Source of the DNA: Pontederia crassipes | Taxonomy: Eukaryota > Streptophyta > Magnoliopsida > Commelinales > Pontederiaceae | Direction of reading: 5' to 3' | Assembly (NCBI GenBank): GCA_030549335.1 | Contig: CM060190.1 | Coordinates: 49,808,999-49,872,998 of the forward strand | Length of the DNA: 64,000 nt | Shown here: in pieces, positions 47,114 to 59,512 of the stretch | Position numbering within the stretch: the stretch's first letter is position 1 | Layout: each line of letters starts with the position of its first letter | Position numbers and translations under genes: made by a program | Notes under the pieces: model-generated | The model's database searches: none | Told to the model about the DNA's origin: nothing | The model's input: only the letters and a program-made list of their open reading frames with translations

Positions 47114-48893
47114 CTCTCTCCCAGTTTGAAATTTAACATTGATTCAGCAGCGGCAGGTGGTTCCATCATGAACCTTCCTTACTCACAAGCTTGTAATTTG
47201 TTGGATCAGTTGGATATGAATGATGAAGACTATGATGAAGAAGGATCTCAAGAACAGCATCTGTCAGAGACCACGAAGGATACAGAGAATTGAGTGCTAA
47301 GGTGGATTCTCTATTGAAGTTGATGGCAAGTATGAATACATTACAATCTATTTGTAACAATTGTGGAGGACCTCACAATACCCTGAATTGCATGCACCAT
47401 GAACAAGCCAATGTCATGGCAAATACAAACACGGGAAACAATCCATATGCCACTACATATAATCCACGATGGAGGAATAATCCCAATTTCTCTTGGGGAA
47501 ATCAAACTGGGCCATCTCAGCAAGCAAGGCCACCACTTCCTGGAATTCTACCTCGACTACATTATCAAGCTCCATACCAACCACCGTTTCAGCAACAACT
47601 CCAGTATCAACAACCACCCCCACAACCCCAGGTGGAAAAGAAACAATCTTGGGAGTTTGCAATTGAAAAATTGGCGAATGCAACAAATGACAGATTTGAA
47701 AAGATTGAGAAAGGGATGGAGCAACTAATCACATCGAATAGGAACTTGGAGTATCAAGTGGGTCAAATAGCTAGCTCCATGAATTATAGAGAAGAGGGCA
47801 GCCTTCCGAGTAAAACTCAGGTGAACCCTCGCGAGCATTGCAATGCAGTGGAATTGAGAAGTGGCAAAACATTGGAGCCACTTTTGAAGAAAACTATAGA
47901 TAAAGGAAAGCAAGTTGTGGAGGACAACACTATAGAGCCACTAGAGCCTCCTTACAAGCCTCCACCATCATATGTGCCACCAATTCCATTCCCTCAAAGG
48001 CTCCAAAAGCACCAGATGGATCAACAATTTGAAAAGTTTGTAAAATTATTTAAACAACTTCACATAAATATTCATTTTGCAAATGCCATTGCTCAGATTC
48101 CTACATATGCAAAGTTTTTAGGGAGATTATGTCAAAGAAGAGGGTTCTTGAGGAATATGAAATCATTTCTTTGATAGAGGAGTGTAGTGCAGTGATACAA
48201 AGAAAGTTACCACCAAAGCTGAGGGATCAGGGTAGTTTCTCAATCCCTTGTATTATCGGTCTTCTGAACATTGACAAAGCTTTGTATGATTTAGGTGCAA
48301 GTGTATCTCTGATGCCCCTTTCTATTTACAAGAGATTAGGATTGAACTAATTGAAGCCTACTACTATCTCACTACAATTGGCTGATCGTTCAATCACCTA
48401 TCCAATGGGAGTTGTAGAAAATGTACTGCGGAAGGTGGATAAGTTTTTTATACCAGTAGACTTCATTGTCTTAGACATGGAGGAGGATGGAGAAATATCC
48501 ATAATCTTGGGAAGACCATTTTTGGTCACTGCCGGTGCCCTCATTGATGTCAAGAATGGAAAGTTGACCTTCACCATTGGAGAAGAAAAGGTGGAGTTTG
48601 ACCTTTCACAATCTCCCAAATTTCGAACTCCGACTAATCAAATTTTCTTTGTAGATTACATTGATGAGAAGGAGCAAAAAGTGTTGCAAGACATGCCGCA
48701 GAAGAACACATTCGAACGCCCATTGCTGAACTCAATTGATGCCGGATGTAAAGAACTGCATGAACTAAGTGCCACATTAGGAGTTCACCCTAATCACGCT
48801 ATGAGATTATTAAAGACAGACAAAAAATTGAAGCCGCACTTATTGGTTGATGAATTTGAAAGGAGGAAACCACATGATCCATCACCTGGATGA
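47114..48893 (+). pseudogene. Partial gag-protease of Athila/Tat-like element
   Basis: Starts mid-gag with NIDSAAGGSIMNLPYSQACNLLDQL, a typical Athila/Tat motif, then a TGA at 47291. A CNNCGGPH zinc knuckle, a long Pro/Gln-rich stretch (about 47530-47640) and GSLPSKTQVNPREHCNAVELRSGK follow. The protease has DLGASVSLMPLSIYKRLGLN (about 48289-48348), followed by a stop, and then FIVLDMEEDGEISIILGRPFL. After about 48890 it passes into the VGPMT...LLGRQP segment that normally follows pol. No RT or integrase motif is present between, so a large internal deletion has removed them. Confidence 0.85.
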
Positions 48894-49407
48894 TCCTTTG
48901 TCGGGCCAATGACTTAAATAGAGGTGCTTCTTGGGAGGCAACCCAAATTTTTTCTCTTATCATTTTGTTCTTTGAATTGTGCTTTTGGAATAAATAGCCT
49001 CTCATCAATACATGTATGCTCATTGTAGGATATCGACATGCTAGGAGGCGATTGGACCATGGTTTACAAGATTAATGACTAACACATTGAGCATAGTATT
49101 TGGCCGGCGTTTCCACCTCCACCGCATGGCATGTGAGCTTTCTTTACCTCAATCCTAATTTTATATTTTGACATGTTAGAAACATTGAGGACAATGTTTA
49201 TTTCAGGTTTGGGGAAAAAGGAGGTTAGTTAATATTAGCATGAGTCGGTGTGTTGTTATGAGTGTTACTGGTCAGTAGTGAGTTTAGTTGTGTCGTTAAG
49301 TATTTACTTTTGCATGTGTCGGGTCAAACCAGCTATCATGTATGAGCTCCTTATCTTTTAATCCATGTTGTTGGCATGTTTTGAATATGCATGAGTTAAT
49401 GTATCTT

Positions 49408-49445
<38 letters not shown>

Positions 49446-50334
49446 TGCATTTTCTCGTATCGCCAAAGAATAGTGCATGTCATCAAGTATGAATTAGGAA
49501 ACATTATACATGACAATGTTGATCCTCTAATCCGCATGATTGATTTATTTTGAACATTCTTGAAGAAGAACATAAAAACATAAATGACTTTGACTTGGAA
49601 CCAAAGCGAGTGACATGTAGTCTGACCTTGCACATAACTTCATCTGGGATCTTATATTTGCACCCACTTATATGATGCTCAATTTTGACCTGCTACATTG
49701 TAGATATAATAAGTTATGTAGTTAATACATGTTTCATAATTATACTTCTCTTCTCGAGTAAGTTGGGGAATGCTTTTTTTATTTAATAAAGGTCCCAAAT
49801 GGCTTGCCCAATGAAAAAAAAAAGAAAAGGGTGAGGAAAATCTTGGGCAACTTCTCTTCTCTATAAATAACTACTCATATGTCTCCTCACTTGAGGAAAA
49901 CATGAGTATGCCACTTATGGCACCACTATCACCCAAGCCAAGTATTCTCGGAAGAAAAGTGAGGCTCGTGCTCAGTGAAAGTCTTCTTTTTAATTTTAAT
50001 TTTCCAAATTACAAAAGAAAAGAAGTGACAAATATGGACTAAATGAAAAGAGGGTTAGTTGAACCCAAGGACAGGTAATTGTCCTCTACATGTGTAGATC
50101 AACCTTGAGTGTTAATGTAAGTTGGGGGTTAGCGCAAGGTCTTAAGAGGTAGTTATGTGAAAGGTCAGTCTGCTGGACGATCTTTTTTGACGTCCATAGA
50201 GCACATGTTTCAGTGGTTCCAAGTCAAAAGTTTAACAAGTCTTTAATACATAAATAATGTTCAAGTAGAGAAGTCTGAGGGCTAGGGAGATATAATGTTA
50301 TCTATAATGTGGTCAGAAATAGGTTTGGGGGAGT
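48894..50334 (+). other. Non-coding 3' region of the gypsy derivative
   Basis: Between the end of the coding remnant and the 3' LTR. It holds a TA run (49411-49442) and ends in a polypurine tract TTTGGGGGAGT (about 50324-50334). No gene is recognised. Confidence 0.7.
49411..49442. repeat. (AT)n microsatellite
   Basis: About 16 AT units in the 3' non-coding region of the nested gypsy element. Confidence 0.93.
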
Positions 50335-51673
50335 TGATAATCGTGTAGTTATTCAATTATTTTAGTATAATTATTATCAAGATTGATGTGTTTTATATTA
50401 TTTCATCTTTAATTATCAAAGATTTTGAAATCTACATTATTGTTTGATTTGTTTCAGGAACCGTGAAAATCTGGCAAAAGTTTGGCAAAAACACATGTAT
50501 AGAGACTCAATACGGACAGCCAGTATTAAAGCCTTCCAGCCAGTATTAAAGCCCTTCAGGTCATATTGAGATCGCAGTGGAAAATACGGGCTACCGTATT
50601 TTTGCCATCTTGCCCGTATTAAAGCCAGTCAGGTCATATTGTTCGCGCACCAGAAAATATGGGCAGGTGATATTTAAGTTAGTTTGCCCGTATTAAAGCC
50701 CTTTAGACCGTATCGCACTCCAGAATCAATACGGCTTGATCCAATAGACCGTAACGCTTCATCCTAAGCCGTATTGGACCTATTTTGGCCGTATTGGACT
50801 AATATTTGGGGACTTTTGGGCCTTCTTGTAACCCTAATCTGAGGGGACTATAAAAGGGATTTGTGAGAACAAAAATAGGGGTTCAGACCTTATTTTGGAG
50901 GAGATCAAGACGGCTGGGACGAACTTTATTTTTCTCTGCATTTTTGTATCTTTCTTAGATTTAAACGCATTCTCTTTTTGATGAATTCTTGCGTTCCAAT
51001 GATGATTTCTTTCTCGATGCGTGACTAAACTTCTTTTTCTTGAGTTTGATGAAACCTAGGGTTGATCTTTAAGGAATATTTTTATTGGATTTGATGTGTT
51101 CTTTGTCTTTCATGTGCTTCATGTAATGCTTACTTTAGATTGACCACCTAGTTAAGCGACCGAAGATTTTCCTGATTACGAAAGTATTTCATCAAGATTA
51201 GTTCAAATGAATGACATGAAATGTATTATTTCTTAGAAATAAGAATAATCATTTTACTTATAAATCTTGGTTTATAATGTAATTAAAATAATCTAAATGA
51301 TCACGAAAGTATGCGTTTATTATTTTAATTAGAATTGTGCTTGCCTGAAAAGGATATGCATGACTTTTGAAGATTGAGTAGAACACTAATGATTTTATTA
51401 TCTCTAAATTCCCTATGATCAATACTCTAGGTGGATTCAAAATCCGAGAACTTTTATTCTCATTTATTTCTCATAATCAATTCTATTTCTTTCTTGTCAT
51501 TTTCTGCACTCATTTCGACATTTCAATTTTATTTAGTTTTTATTATTATTTCACCTCTTCTGACCATTTAGATATCAATTAGAATCATATAATTCTAATA
51601 TTTGAACTCTTCCTGTAGGACGATACTTTATATACTACGATATTGACTCCGTATACTTGCGGGAGATTTGTCA
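50335..51673 (+). repeat. 3' LTR of gypsy derivative
   Basis: About 1339 bp, starting TGATAATCG after the polypurine tract and ending ACTTGCGGGAGATTTGTCA. Residues 50386-51125 align with 46387-47113. The CCTGTAGGACGATAC...ACTTGCGG end is typical of Athila/Tat LTRs. The right boundary is inferred from the TG...CA rule and the return to CACTA sequence. Confidence 0.78.
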
Positions 51674-52555
51674 GCCGGCGGGAGAGGGTCACCGGCGGTC
51701 GATGCTTCACGTCCGGCCAGAGGCTCACCAGCCGGGAGAGGGAGAGGGAGAGGGAGACGGCCGGGAGAGGGAGAGAGAGAGAGGAGAGGAGGATGATATA
51801 TGGGAGAACGAATGGGAGAAAGTGGGAAAACGAAAAGAGCGCGGGATAACGAAATTTTAATTACCGACGGCTCTAGCCGTCGAAAAAGTAAATATTAATT
51901 ATTTTTAAAGTTATCGACGATTGTGACCGTGGAAAAAATATTTAGTTATATATAATATTTTTTACCGTCGGTAATTGCGAGGGTTTGGACCGTCGCTAAT
52001 TATATTAATAAAATATTCCTCATATAATATTATTATATTTTACCGACGATTACGACCGTCGAAAATTATGGCGGATTTTGCGACGGATGGATATCCGTCA
52101 AAAATATCGACGTTCCTGATCGTCGAAAAATTAAATAATAATATAAAAAATTACATAATTTACTTTTTATTTCTGATGGTCGTAATCGTCGGAAAATCCA
52201 TCAAAAAATTAAATAATAATATAAAATATTACATAATTTATTTTTTCATTTTTGACGATCGTAATTGTCAAAAAATTCATCAAAAAATTTAAATAATAAT
52301 ATAACAAATTACATAATTTATTTTTTTAATTTTCGACGGTTCTGACCGTCGAAAAATCCGTCAAAAATTGCGACGAATCAATATCCATCGGAAATATCGA
52401 CGTTCCTAATTGTTGAAAAATAAAATAATAGTATAATAAATTTTCGACGGTCGTGAATGTCGAAAAATCTGTCGGAAATGAAATCGTCGATAAATCCGTC
52501 ACAAATTGCAACGGATTTTTATCCGTCAAAAAATGGCAATTTTCTTGTAGTGAGT

Positions 52556-53122
52556 TATTAGAAAGGACTACAAGTGAAATATTATACAACCTAGACGTGC
52601 AAAATCTGTATGCTCTAGCATTGGGAACTTTGCTCTCAAATGTATATTGGTACTTCCTATGATACACTTGAAAAAAAAGCTTTTTATTGTTTGCATAGAC
52701 AAAAGTTCTATGTTAATTTTATAAAGCATTGTTAGTAACCGTTGAGATCATAAAAGAAAAGCAGAGGTTTTTCATAAGTAATGGAATCACGATCTTTTTT
52801 ATTGAAATGTCATTATCTTGGGTTGGTCATAATTTTGACACAAATTTATATTCTGAAACTTAATTAGCTCATTAATCATAATAGAAAAACTATTTTTTGC
52901 AATTATATTTTAAGAGTGAAGAGGTGGACTTGCGGTGGTTAGGCTAATTCCAGTAATAAATTTCTTGATGTTGAATTTAGTCTAAAGGAAATTCTTAATT
53001 ATCTTAAAGTGACATTAGTTTGATTATGAAATTGTTTTAATATAAATAATTATGAACTTCATTAGCAAGCATTGACAAATAACTCGAGCGGCAAGAATGA
53101 ACGAAAACATATATATCCATGG
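52556..53122 (+). other. Copy C intron 1, middle segment
   Basis: Continues the intron after the CACTA insertion. Alignable with 5797-6261 and 29890-30475. No gene. Confidence 0.7.
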
Positions 53123-53127
53123 AAAAT

Positions 53128-55238
53128 TGATGTGGAGAATCATGGTCTATATTTTTTACACTATTTTGCATGCATACAATACCCATGGCACGATTATTCT
53201 TCTGATTAAGCACACACATGACGTCAATTTAACACATTTCAAACATTCTCCACATCCAGAATCACTTTTATTCTGTAAGCAAGAAAGCTCATTTGGATAA
53301 GTGTCCTATGTAGGGAGCTGATGAGCTTTGGAAAATAAGGTAGAGCCGTCGGACCACACACCATTCTCTGCACAAATGAAGGATGAACTGCTTTCGGGCT
53401 GCAAAAGAGGCCAAAAAACCAACAGCAAACATCATCTACGATTGGGGACCAGCCAGCTCCCTCATCTCCCTCATGCAAGGAAGCTTCTAGAGAGTGGACC
53501 ACAAAAACTTCAGGCGGCAAAAAGTTGCAGTGGCAGGAGCAAACCGACAAAGGAACAGAGAGTAGGAGAACATATACAAAAAGGAGAGGATGAGGTCAAA
53601 AGAGGGGAGGAGTCGATTCGGGGAGATTGCATTGAATCATCGGTAGAGAGACTAAGAGTTAGGAAGAACAATGTATGTGTCGATTCATCGGGAAATGTGT
53701 GTTTCCCCCATAGATTATAACTAATCCACCCTGCTGAGGCCAGGAGGTGCCTTATGTGTTTTGAATTTGTGTTTCTTAAGTTGCACTTTCATTTTATTGC
53801 TTTCTGTGATTTGAACCGAATGTTGAGCTTCATTTCCTGTTTAATGATATCTACTTGATCCTTGTTTCATTGTGTATCCCTTTGTTTTTTCGGATCTATA
53901 TTTGGATTTGAGTTCGTGAAAGAGGATTTCTTGTGTGGTTTTCTTATTTTTCCTCATAGATGTAAGCTAGGGAGAAGTCTTGAATCATTGATGCCTTGCA
54001 CCCCCGATCGTAGAGACATTAGAGATTCTATGCAATCGAACGTAGAGAATTCAGCTTTGGCATACAATGGTTTGTGGTTTAGATTTCTGCAGAGTTAGTA
54101 ATGGCAGTTCTTCATGGTTTGGTTTAGACGTCGTTCATTTTCTAATCTGCGATCGGAGGAGGTTGTGTGAATTCTAAGTTTCTGACAATAAATAATCGCA
54201 TTGAGTTGGGGACTCAGATTATCTTAGAAGGATCAAGAGAGTGTTCGTGTATTCCTTCTTCGCCACTGCTATTTTTGATTCATTTTAATTATGGAAAATT
54301 CTACTCGAGAGGGGACATTCTCTTATCCTCATTCATAATCGATGACCCAAGCAGGGTGGATAACAAATGAGTTATTTCTGAAGAACTTCTAGTAATCCTA
54401 GACTATATTTTCTGAATTGATCTTTTCTCCCCCTTTCAAATCATCTAAGTAGCCTCGGTGATACACTAGTCCCTTACATTCAGCCCGAGAGGGTTGTCTG
54501 TATTCCACCATGGCAAGCGCGAGACAACCGAAGCCTACTTGCCTTAAGTGTATTTCTTTTGAATGCTTGGTACTAAGTGGACATGAGACATTAATCAAAT
54601 CCAAAAAAAGAAAGCTCGATTTGCATCTTGGAGCATCGTACGCGAGAGCGATGATTGCACCCATCTTATGAACTCTTTTCACATGTGCAACATAGGCTTT
54701 CCACCAACATGAGAGTGTGGTAATGGAGTCGAGTGTATTCCCCATTAGGATTGACCAAATATGCACGTGAAGAGGCATTCGGTACTATTTATCCTGTAGC
54801 AGAAGCACCTCCCATAGGTCCTCACCATGTGTTCCCAATCGATTTTCCCTCACTTTCTTCAGATTTAATGTCGTATCCGTACTATTTATCCTTATAATCT
54901 CGAAAACAACACAAACACTTAACTTCTTTTATCTCATTTCGCTATCGTTCTCTCTCTTGTTTTCAGCATTGCTTTTACTCGTCGAGCTTGTTCCAAAGAG
55001 TCTTTTCGAGAATTTCACAAATACCGTTCCCTGTGGATCGAACCTCAAATGCTACAATGATGCACTGTACGCTTTCAGATCGTATTTTGATAGTATAGAG
55101 AGATTATAAATTTTAAAACTTTATTCGACATCTTTTCTGTGTTCAAGAGTAACACGCCAGGGTAAAGGATAGACCTATGTCTTAGAGGCTCAAACCCCCT
55201 TACACGCGGCATTCTCTATACACACTATATGCGAGTCA
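53128..55238 (+). mobile_element. Solo LTR (same insertion as in copy A)
   Basis: Starts TGATGTGGAG, ends GCGAGTCA, flanked by AAAAT (53123-53127 and 55239-55243). It is at the identical intron position to the LTR at 6267-8445 and alignable along its whole length (2111 against 2179 bp). An independent insertion at the same base is implausible, so it was present before copies A and C separated. Confidence 0.85.
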
Positions 55239-55243
55239 AAAAT

Positions 55244-55635
55244 CAACAAGAAAATCTTAAAGTGAAATTTCTTGAGATGTCGTGTCGCTTACTCTAAAAT
55301 TATTAATTATTAAAACATGCAAGTTTATGCAATGTCATAATTCATATAATATTCACACGGAATTGAGTTATTTCACATGTAAACCACTATTATCTTCTTT
55401 AATTTATCTTATTTTAGGAATATCATGCACAATGAAACAATAGTTTTTCAATGTTTAAATTCACTCTTTGTGTAATATATTAATAGATTAATTATTATAT
55501 TTATATGTCTTTAAACCAATGATCTTGCAAACACTACAAAATGTTGCATAGTAATTATTTTAGATTTTATCCAGTTATCTTTGGCTTATTTATCCTATTA
55601 TTCTACTAATGTATTTCTCTTTAGCAATACTACAA
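55244..55635 (+). other. Copy C intron 1, 3' end
   Basis: Alignable with 8451-8628 joined to 21078-21271 and with 30490-30879. It contains the empty ACAAT site of the chromovirus near 55437. No gene. Confidence 0.7.
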
Positions 55636-55745
55636 TATTTCTTAGATTTTATATTTAACAAGAGATTTCGGTCAAGAAGGGAAGTTTATTATTTTCAAGT
55701 ACGTTGGTGGAGTTGGAATTAAACTCTTGTTACCTTGACGGGAAG
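55636..55745 (+). pseudogene. MBD-like gene copy C, exon 2 (acceptor lost, 1-bp deletion)
   Basis: 110 bp against 111 in copies A and B. The MBD second half (FNKRFRSRREVYYFQ) is readable before a single-base loss at about 55700 shifts the frame. The acceptor reads ACAA as in copy A. The donor GTATGC is intact. Confidence 0.78.
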
Positions 55746-55888
55746 GTATGCATATATTTTCCATTTTTGGCTTTTTACTTTTTTGTCTCTAGTTTATTGT
55801 TTTTCTTCTATTACTAAAGGAATATGTTTTTACTTTACTATTCTTGCTTTTGTATTCAGAGGTTAAACTAACATGCTCATTCTTTCAG

Positions 55889-55975
55889 GAAGAGAAAAGA
55901 AAGTTGTTGAAAATTATAAGAGGATTGCAAAAGCAAGAAAGACATGAAGCTAGATGTAACTTAAATGCTAATGTT
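55889..55975 (+). pseudogene. MBD-like gene copy C, exon 3 (donor lost)
   Basis: 87 bp after a good TTTCAG acceptor. It encodes EEKRKLLKIIRGLQKQERHEARCNLNANV, close to copy B. The donor is TTAAGT instead of GTAAGT, so splicing would fail and the frame runs on for about 20 residues. Confidence 0.78.
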
Positions 55976-56500
55976 TTAAGTTCCTTCAAAACTTCTCATT
56001 ATTTTTCTTTTCATTATGTATTCTTTAATTGTTAATGTAGTATCAAAAATCACATTGTCTCCTACTTATTGTCCTTACAGCTTATAATGGAAATATTCCA
56101 TATTTTTTTACTACAATTTATTATCATGAAAATATGATGTATGAATAGACTTTCAATTAAGTTGTCTTAAGTTTATAAATTGTACTTTTCTTGCCCTCTT
56201 CGAACTTCTTTAATGTTTAAAATTATTGATAGAAATGAAACTGATTTTAAATGTCACAAACAATTACTATATGGTATTGTTGTTATTTTCAGTAAGAAAA
56301 TGTTTAATAAATGTATACTTCTACATATATAAAAAAAACATTTGCTCATGAGTTGGTTTGTCATCACTAATTAATTTATCCTAATTTGTAAAAACTTATA
56401 TTAAAAAATATTTGGATATGCATAAACCATCTTCAAATGAAAAATCAATTTTTGTGTCAATCATTTATCTCTATTTTTTTATTCTTTTATGATCTTTTAG

Positions 56501-56640
56501 TATGTTGTTAAGTTATTCGAAATTTGCTTTTAAAAAATTTCACAATGACATGATCTTTATCTTCGGGGAGAATATGATTGGAGGAAATGATCCAAAGATG
56601 CAAATTGATAATGACATGGCAACTAAGTTATGGGGCAATT
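56501..56640 (+). pseudogene. MBD-like gene copy C, exon 4 remnant
   Basis: Follows TTTTAG as in copy B. The frame YVVKLFEICF ends in TAA at 56531-56533. Similarity to the copy B terminal exon continues to about 56640 with a 2-base insertion after GAGAA. Confidence 0.6.
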
Positions 56641-57116
56641 AATTTCAAAGTCACAAATATTTGTGAAGAGATGAAGCAATAAAAGAACTCAAGTCATCTA
56701 AATTGTGATGCAAAAAACATAACTTGAATTTTTTTTTGGAACATTATAGTTGATGTTTTAGCTACCCGAGAACTTATGGTTGGCTTATAGATTTCTTAAA
56801 AAAAATATTTGAAGATGGGTTCATCGACGTACTTTCTTAATTTTTTTTATTCATTAATGTGAACACAAAGTTGACAAGCCATCTTGTCCTCGTTTCATAT
56901 GGAGACGCAAAATAACATAGTGGAGAAGAAACCTAGAAAGTACTACAATTATTATCACATGGATAACATCTAAAGTTATTATCACATTAATGTGCTTGCA
57001 ATTTTCTTTCAAAAAGGAATAGAAATTTTCTAATTTCACAAGTGGATTCAAACATTTGTCAACTCCATGTACTAGATATATAGTTATTTTTTGTTCATTT
57101 CTTGACCCTCATTCGG
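56641..57116. other. 3' flank of copy C
   Basis: Aligns with 105-590 and 31943-32330 up to about 57055, then diverges. No gene. Confidence 0.6.
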
Positions 57117-57121
57117 TGCCT

Positions 57122-58333
57122 TGTTGGATCTCATATTTCATCTCTGAGTTTTGATAATAACAAATTCAATTGGACGTTGAAAGTTACTAATTTATGCTTT
57201 AGTGATGATTATGTAGGTGTAAGATTGAAATGTTTATGTATGTAAAAGAAATCACAAAGTTAAAAGCATTAAAAGAAAGATTTTACACTGATCGATCCAC
57301 TGGTCATACCAATCGGTCGATTGATATTGCGAAAGATATTCTCCACCAAATGTTGGTGGAAGGATCGGTCGATACCGACCGATCGATCACAATAAAAGAG
57401 CAATTCAAAAATTGTCGAATAGATGTTAGTCGAAGGACCCATCGATCACTTAGTAGAAAAAATGCAGTTGAAAAATGACAGATGGATGTCGATCGAAGTA
57501 CCGATCAGAAGAAAAAGAACAACTCAAATGACGTGTTGATGTTGGTCGAGCTGTCGATGGTGGCACCGATCGATCGGCTAGAAGAAAAGTGCAACTTCAC
57601 GTATGACAAGCCAATGTCGGTCGAAGGAACGGTCGTTCGGATAGAGGAAAAGACGATAAAAATCACAACGATCATGTTGACTGGTCGCCCAACCAATGAC
57701 AATCGTCAACGGGCTTCAGATTGAAATGAACAATAATGGCTATATTTTAATGTAAACTTTTGGCAAAAGTTTTTGAACATATTCAACACATAGAGAAACC
57801 TTTCAAATGAGTGTCAAAGCATGAAGGAAGATTATTCAAGCAAGAAAAATCATTTCAAAGCTTCTTCCAAGTCCAAAACCATTTCTAGAGGTCAAATTTA
57901 CAAATCATTCCTTCTTCTTCTAGTTTTAAGTGTGAACATCTTTTGTAAAATAAGAGAGTCGAAGAGAATCCTTGTAATCAAATTTAGTGAAGTTCAGAGC
58001 TCCTTGTAAAAAGAGGTGTGTCTTACCTCTTGAACAAAGAAGAAGGTGTGAGGTGTAGAAAGAGTTGTTCTCTCCTTACAAGAAACAAAGAAAGCTAGTG
58101 AATCTTCGACGATCTTGAGGATGAAAAGTCAAAGCATGAACATAGGTCAAGGAGTTTGGCAGAACTTCGTCATCTCATTGTGCCTCTTGTGTTTACGCTT
58201 TCTCTCTTACTTGCTATTTATTATTACATACTTGCTTATGATCATTTTATCGATTTTATTGAAATTGGTTTTGAGATTTACGATTAAATTTTTATACACT
58301 AATCCACACCCCTTTAGTGCTTTTAATTCTCCA
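57122..58333 (+). mobile_element. Solo LTR, copia-type (SIRE-like)
   Basis: 1212 bp, TGTTGGATCTC...AATTCTCCA, with a perfect 5-bp duplication TGCCT (57117-57121 and 58334-58338). The start (TGTTGGATCT..GAGTTTTGATAATAACAAA) and the ACTAATCCACACCCCTTTAGTG near the end are typical of SIRE/Maximus copia LTRs (inference). The 5' third is studded with CGATCGGTCGAT-like palindromic motifs (57290-57640). There is no internal coding region. Confidence 0.82.
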
Positions 58334-58338
58334 TGCCT

Positions 58339-58421
58339 AGAACCCCCAAATGTGTGCACCTATCCGAGGAATGGTGGAAGAAACTAACCAAAGAACAATA
58401 ATTTATATAGACCGTTCCCTG

Positions 58422-58458
<37 letters not shown>

Positions 58459-58560
58459 TCAATATTCAGTCCATACATCCTCTTGGTTCCATTAATATGA
58501 CCAGAAGTTAATCAATTGCTTAGCAACAATTTCAAAGTTCATTTTGAGAATGATAACACA
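58339..58560 (+). pseudogene. MBD-like gene copy D, fossil promoter and start of exon 1
   Basis: The segment ATGGTGGAAGAAACTAACC...ATAATTTATATAG resembles the conserved 5' leader of the family. After an AT run (58424-58455), CTTGGTTCCATTAATATGACCAGAAGTTAATC matches the start context of exon 1 in copy B, followed by a degraded NQ.L.N...VHFEND-like stretch. Similarity ends near 58560. Very old or truncated. Confidence 0.55.
58424..58455. repeat. (AT)n microsatellite
   Basis: About 16 AT units in the fossil copy D leader. Confidence 0.93.
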
Positions 58561-59512
58561 TCATGAGGATGAACATGTCCAAAAGACAACTAATGATGGC
58601 CTCAAGAGCTAAAAAAACATGCATTTGATGTCTAGCAAAATGTGAATTTTTAAAGGTGTAAAATGGATTTACCTTATTAAATGAAAGACAAATTGACACA
58701 TAAATGTACATGAACATAAGAAAAAGGACATTTGTCAAGTGGTTTTTTTGTGATTACTGATTCATTTATGGATATTTTTACTTCATAGAGACATTGAAAG
58801 TATTATATTCAATCACATACATATGTAATAAAACTATGCAAAATCGTATATGAATATGTACATATATACATTTAAAATCACAGTTAACTTTTCATGTATA
58901 AGTTTACCCTTCAAAAAAAATTTGTAATGATAGTATTGATGATTCTTCAAAGAATCATCCAATTGAAAACATGCAAATGTATGTGAATGAGAAAGGGAAC
59001 AAGAACCTAAACTAATAAGGGAGATACATGTGTAATGTGTTTGAGAGAGATGTGTCAATTCCCATGACTTTTAGCCTTAAATGGATCACCTTACTCGCAC
59101 TCCTTAAGTCTTGAGGTCACTTCATATAGTCTTAAGGTTACTTCATATATGAATAAAATTATGAGTTTAAGTAATATGCAACCAAAAGTTGTACGACTAA
59201 TATGCATGCAATGAATTTGAATTATTGGATGATGATTATATGATTAATAATAAATTTAATAATTTAATATTAAATTTAATAGAGGTTGAATTTCAATCAT
59301 ATAATCATGATCTAACGATCCTGATTTGTTGGTTACATATTGGTTGTACAAAAGTTAGTTGCATGCTACCTAAATTTGATAGAAAAAGTGGTTTAAATAA
59401 TCTTATGTGTCATTCGAAATTAGGACAACACCTTCGTTTATTCTATAAATCGGAACATGTGTTACATTTATGTTCAACAACCGGTTGACAATATAATTTG
59501 TCATTTGCCTAG
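58561..59512. other. Unrecognised AT-rich DNA
   Basis: No alignable paralog in the window, no repeat structure and no credible gene. The 87-codon plus frame at 59225-59488 has no signature and no clear promoter. Confidence 0.5.

Larger units (their letters stand above)
46387..51673 (+). mobile_element. Non-autonomous Ty3/gypsy derivative (Athila/Tat-like)
   Basis: A 5' LTR fragment (46387-47113), a partial gag-protease (47114-48893), a long non-coding 3' region and a 3' LTR (50335-51673). The 5' LTR lacks its first about 50 bases. Its 3' part, the primer site and the start of gag are deleted, so LTR sequence runs straight into gag. RT, RNase H and integrase are missing. The left target duplication is lost with the deletion; the right flank returns to CACTA sequence. 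Confidence 0.82.
45796..52552 (-). mobile_element. CACTA element 2 with nested gypsy insertion
   Basis: Begins CACTACTAGAAAAAC, ends TTTTCTTGTAGTG, and is flanked by a perfect 3-bp duplication AGT (45793-45795 and 52553-52555). Copy A reads GCAAGTTATTAG without it (near 5797). Its own sequence is 45796-46386 plus 51674-52552; the rest is a nested retroelement. Relative to CACTA 1 (12698-14405) it is reversed and shares the CCGTCGG ends, the GC-rich GGCCGGATC block and the CT/AG-rich tract. Non-autonomous. Confidence 0.92.
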
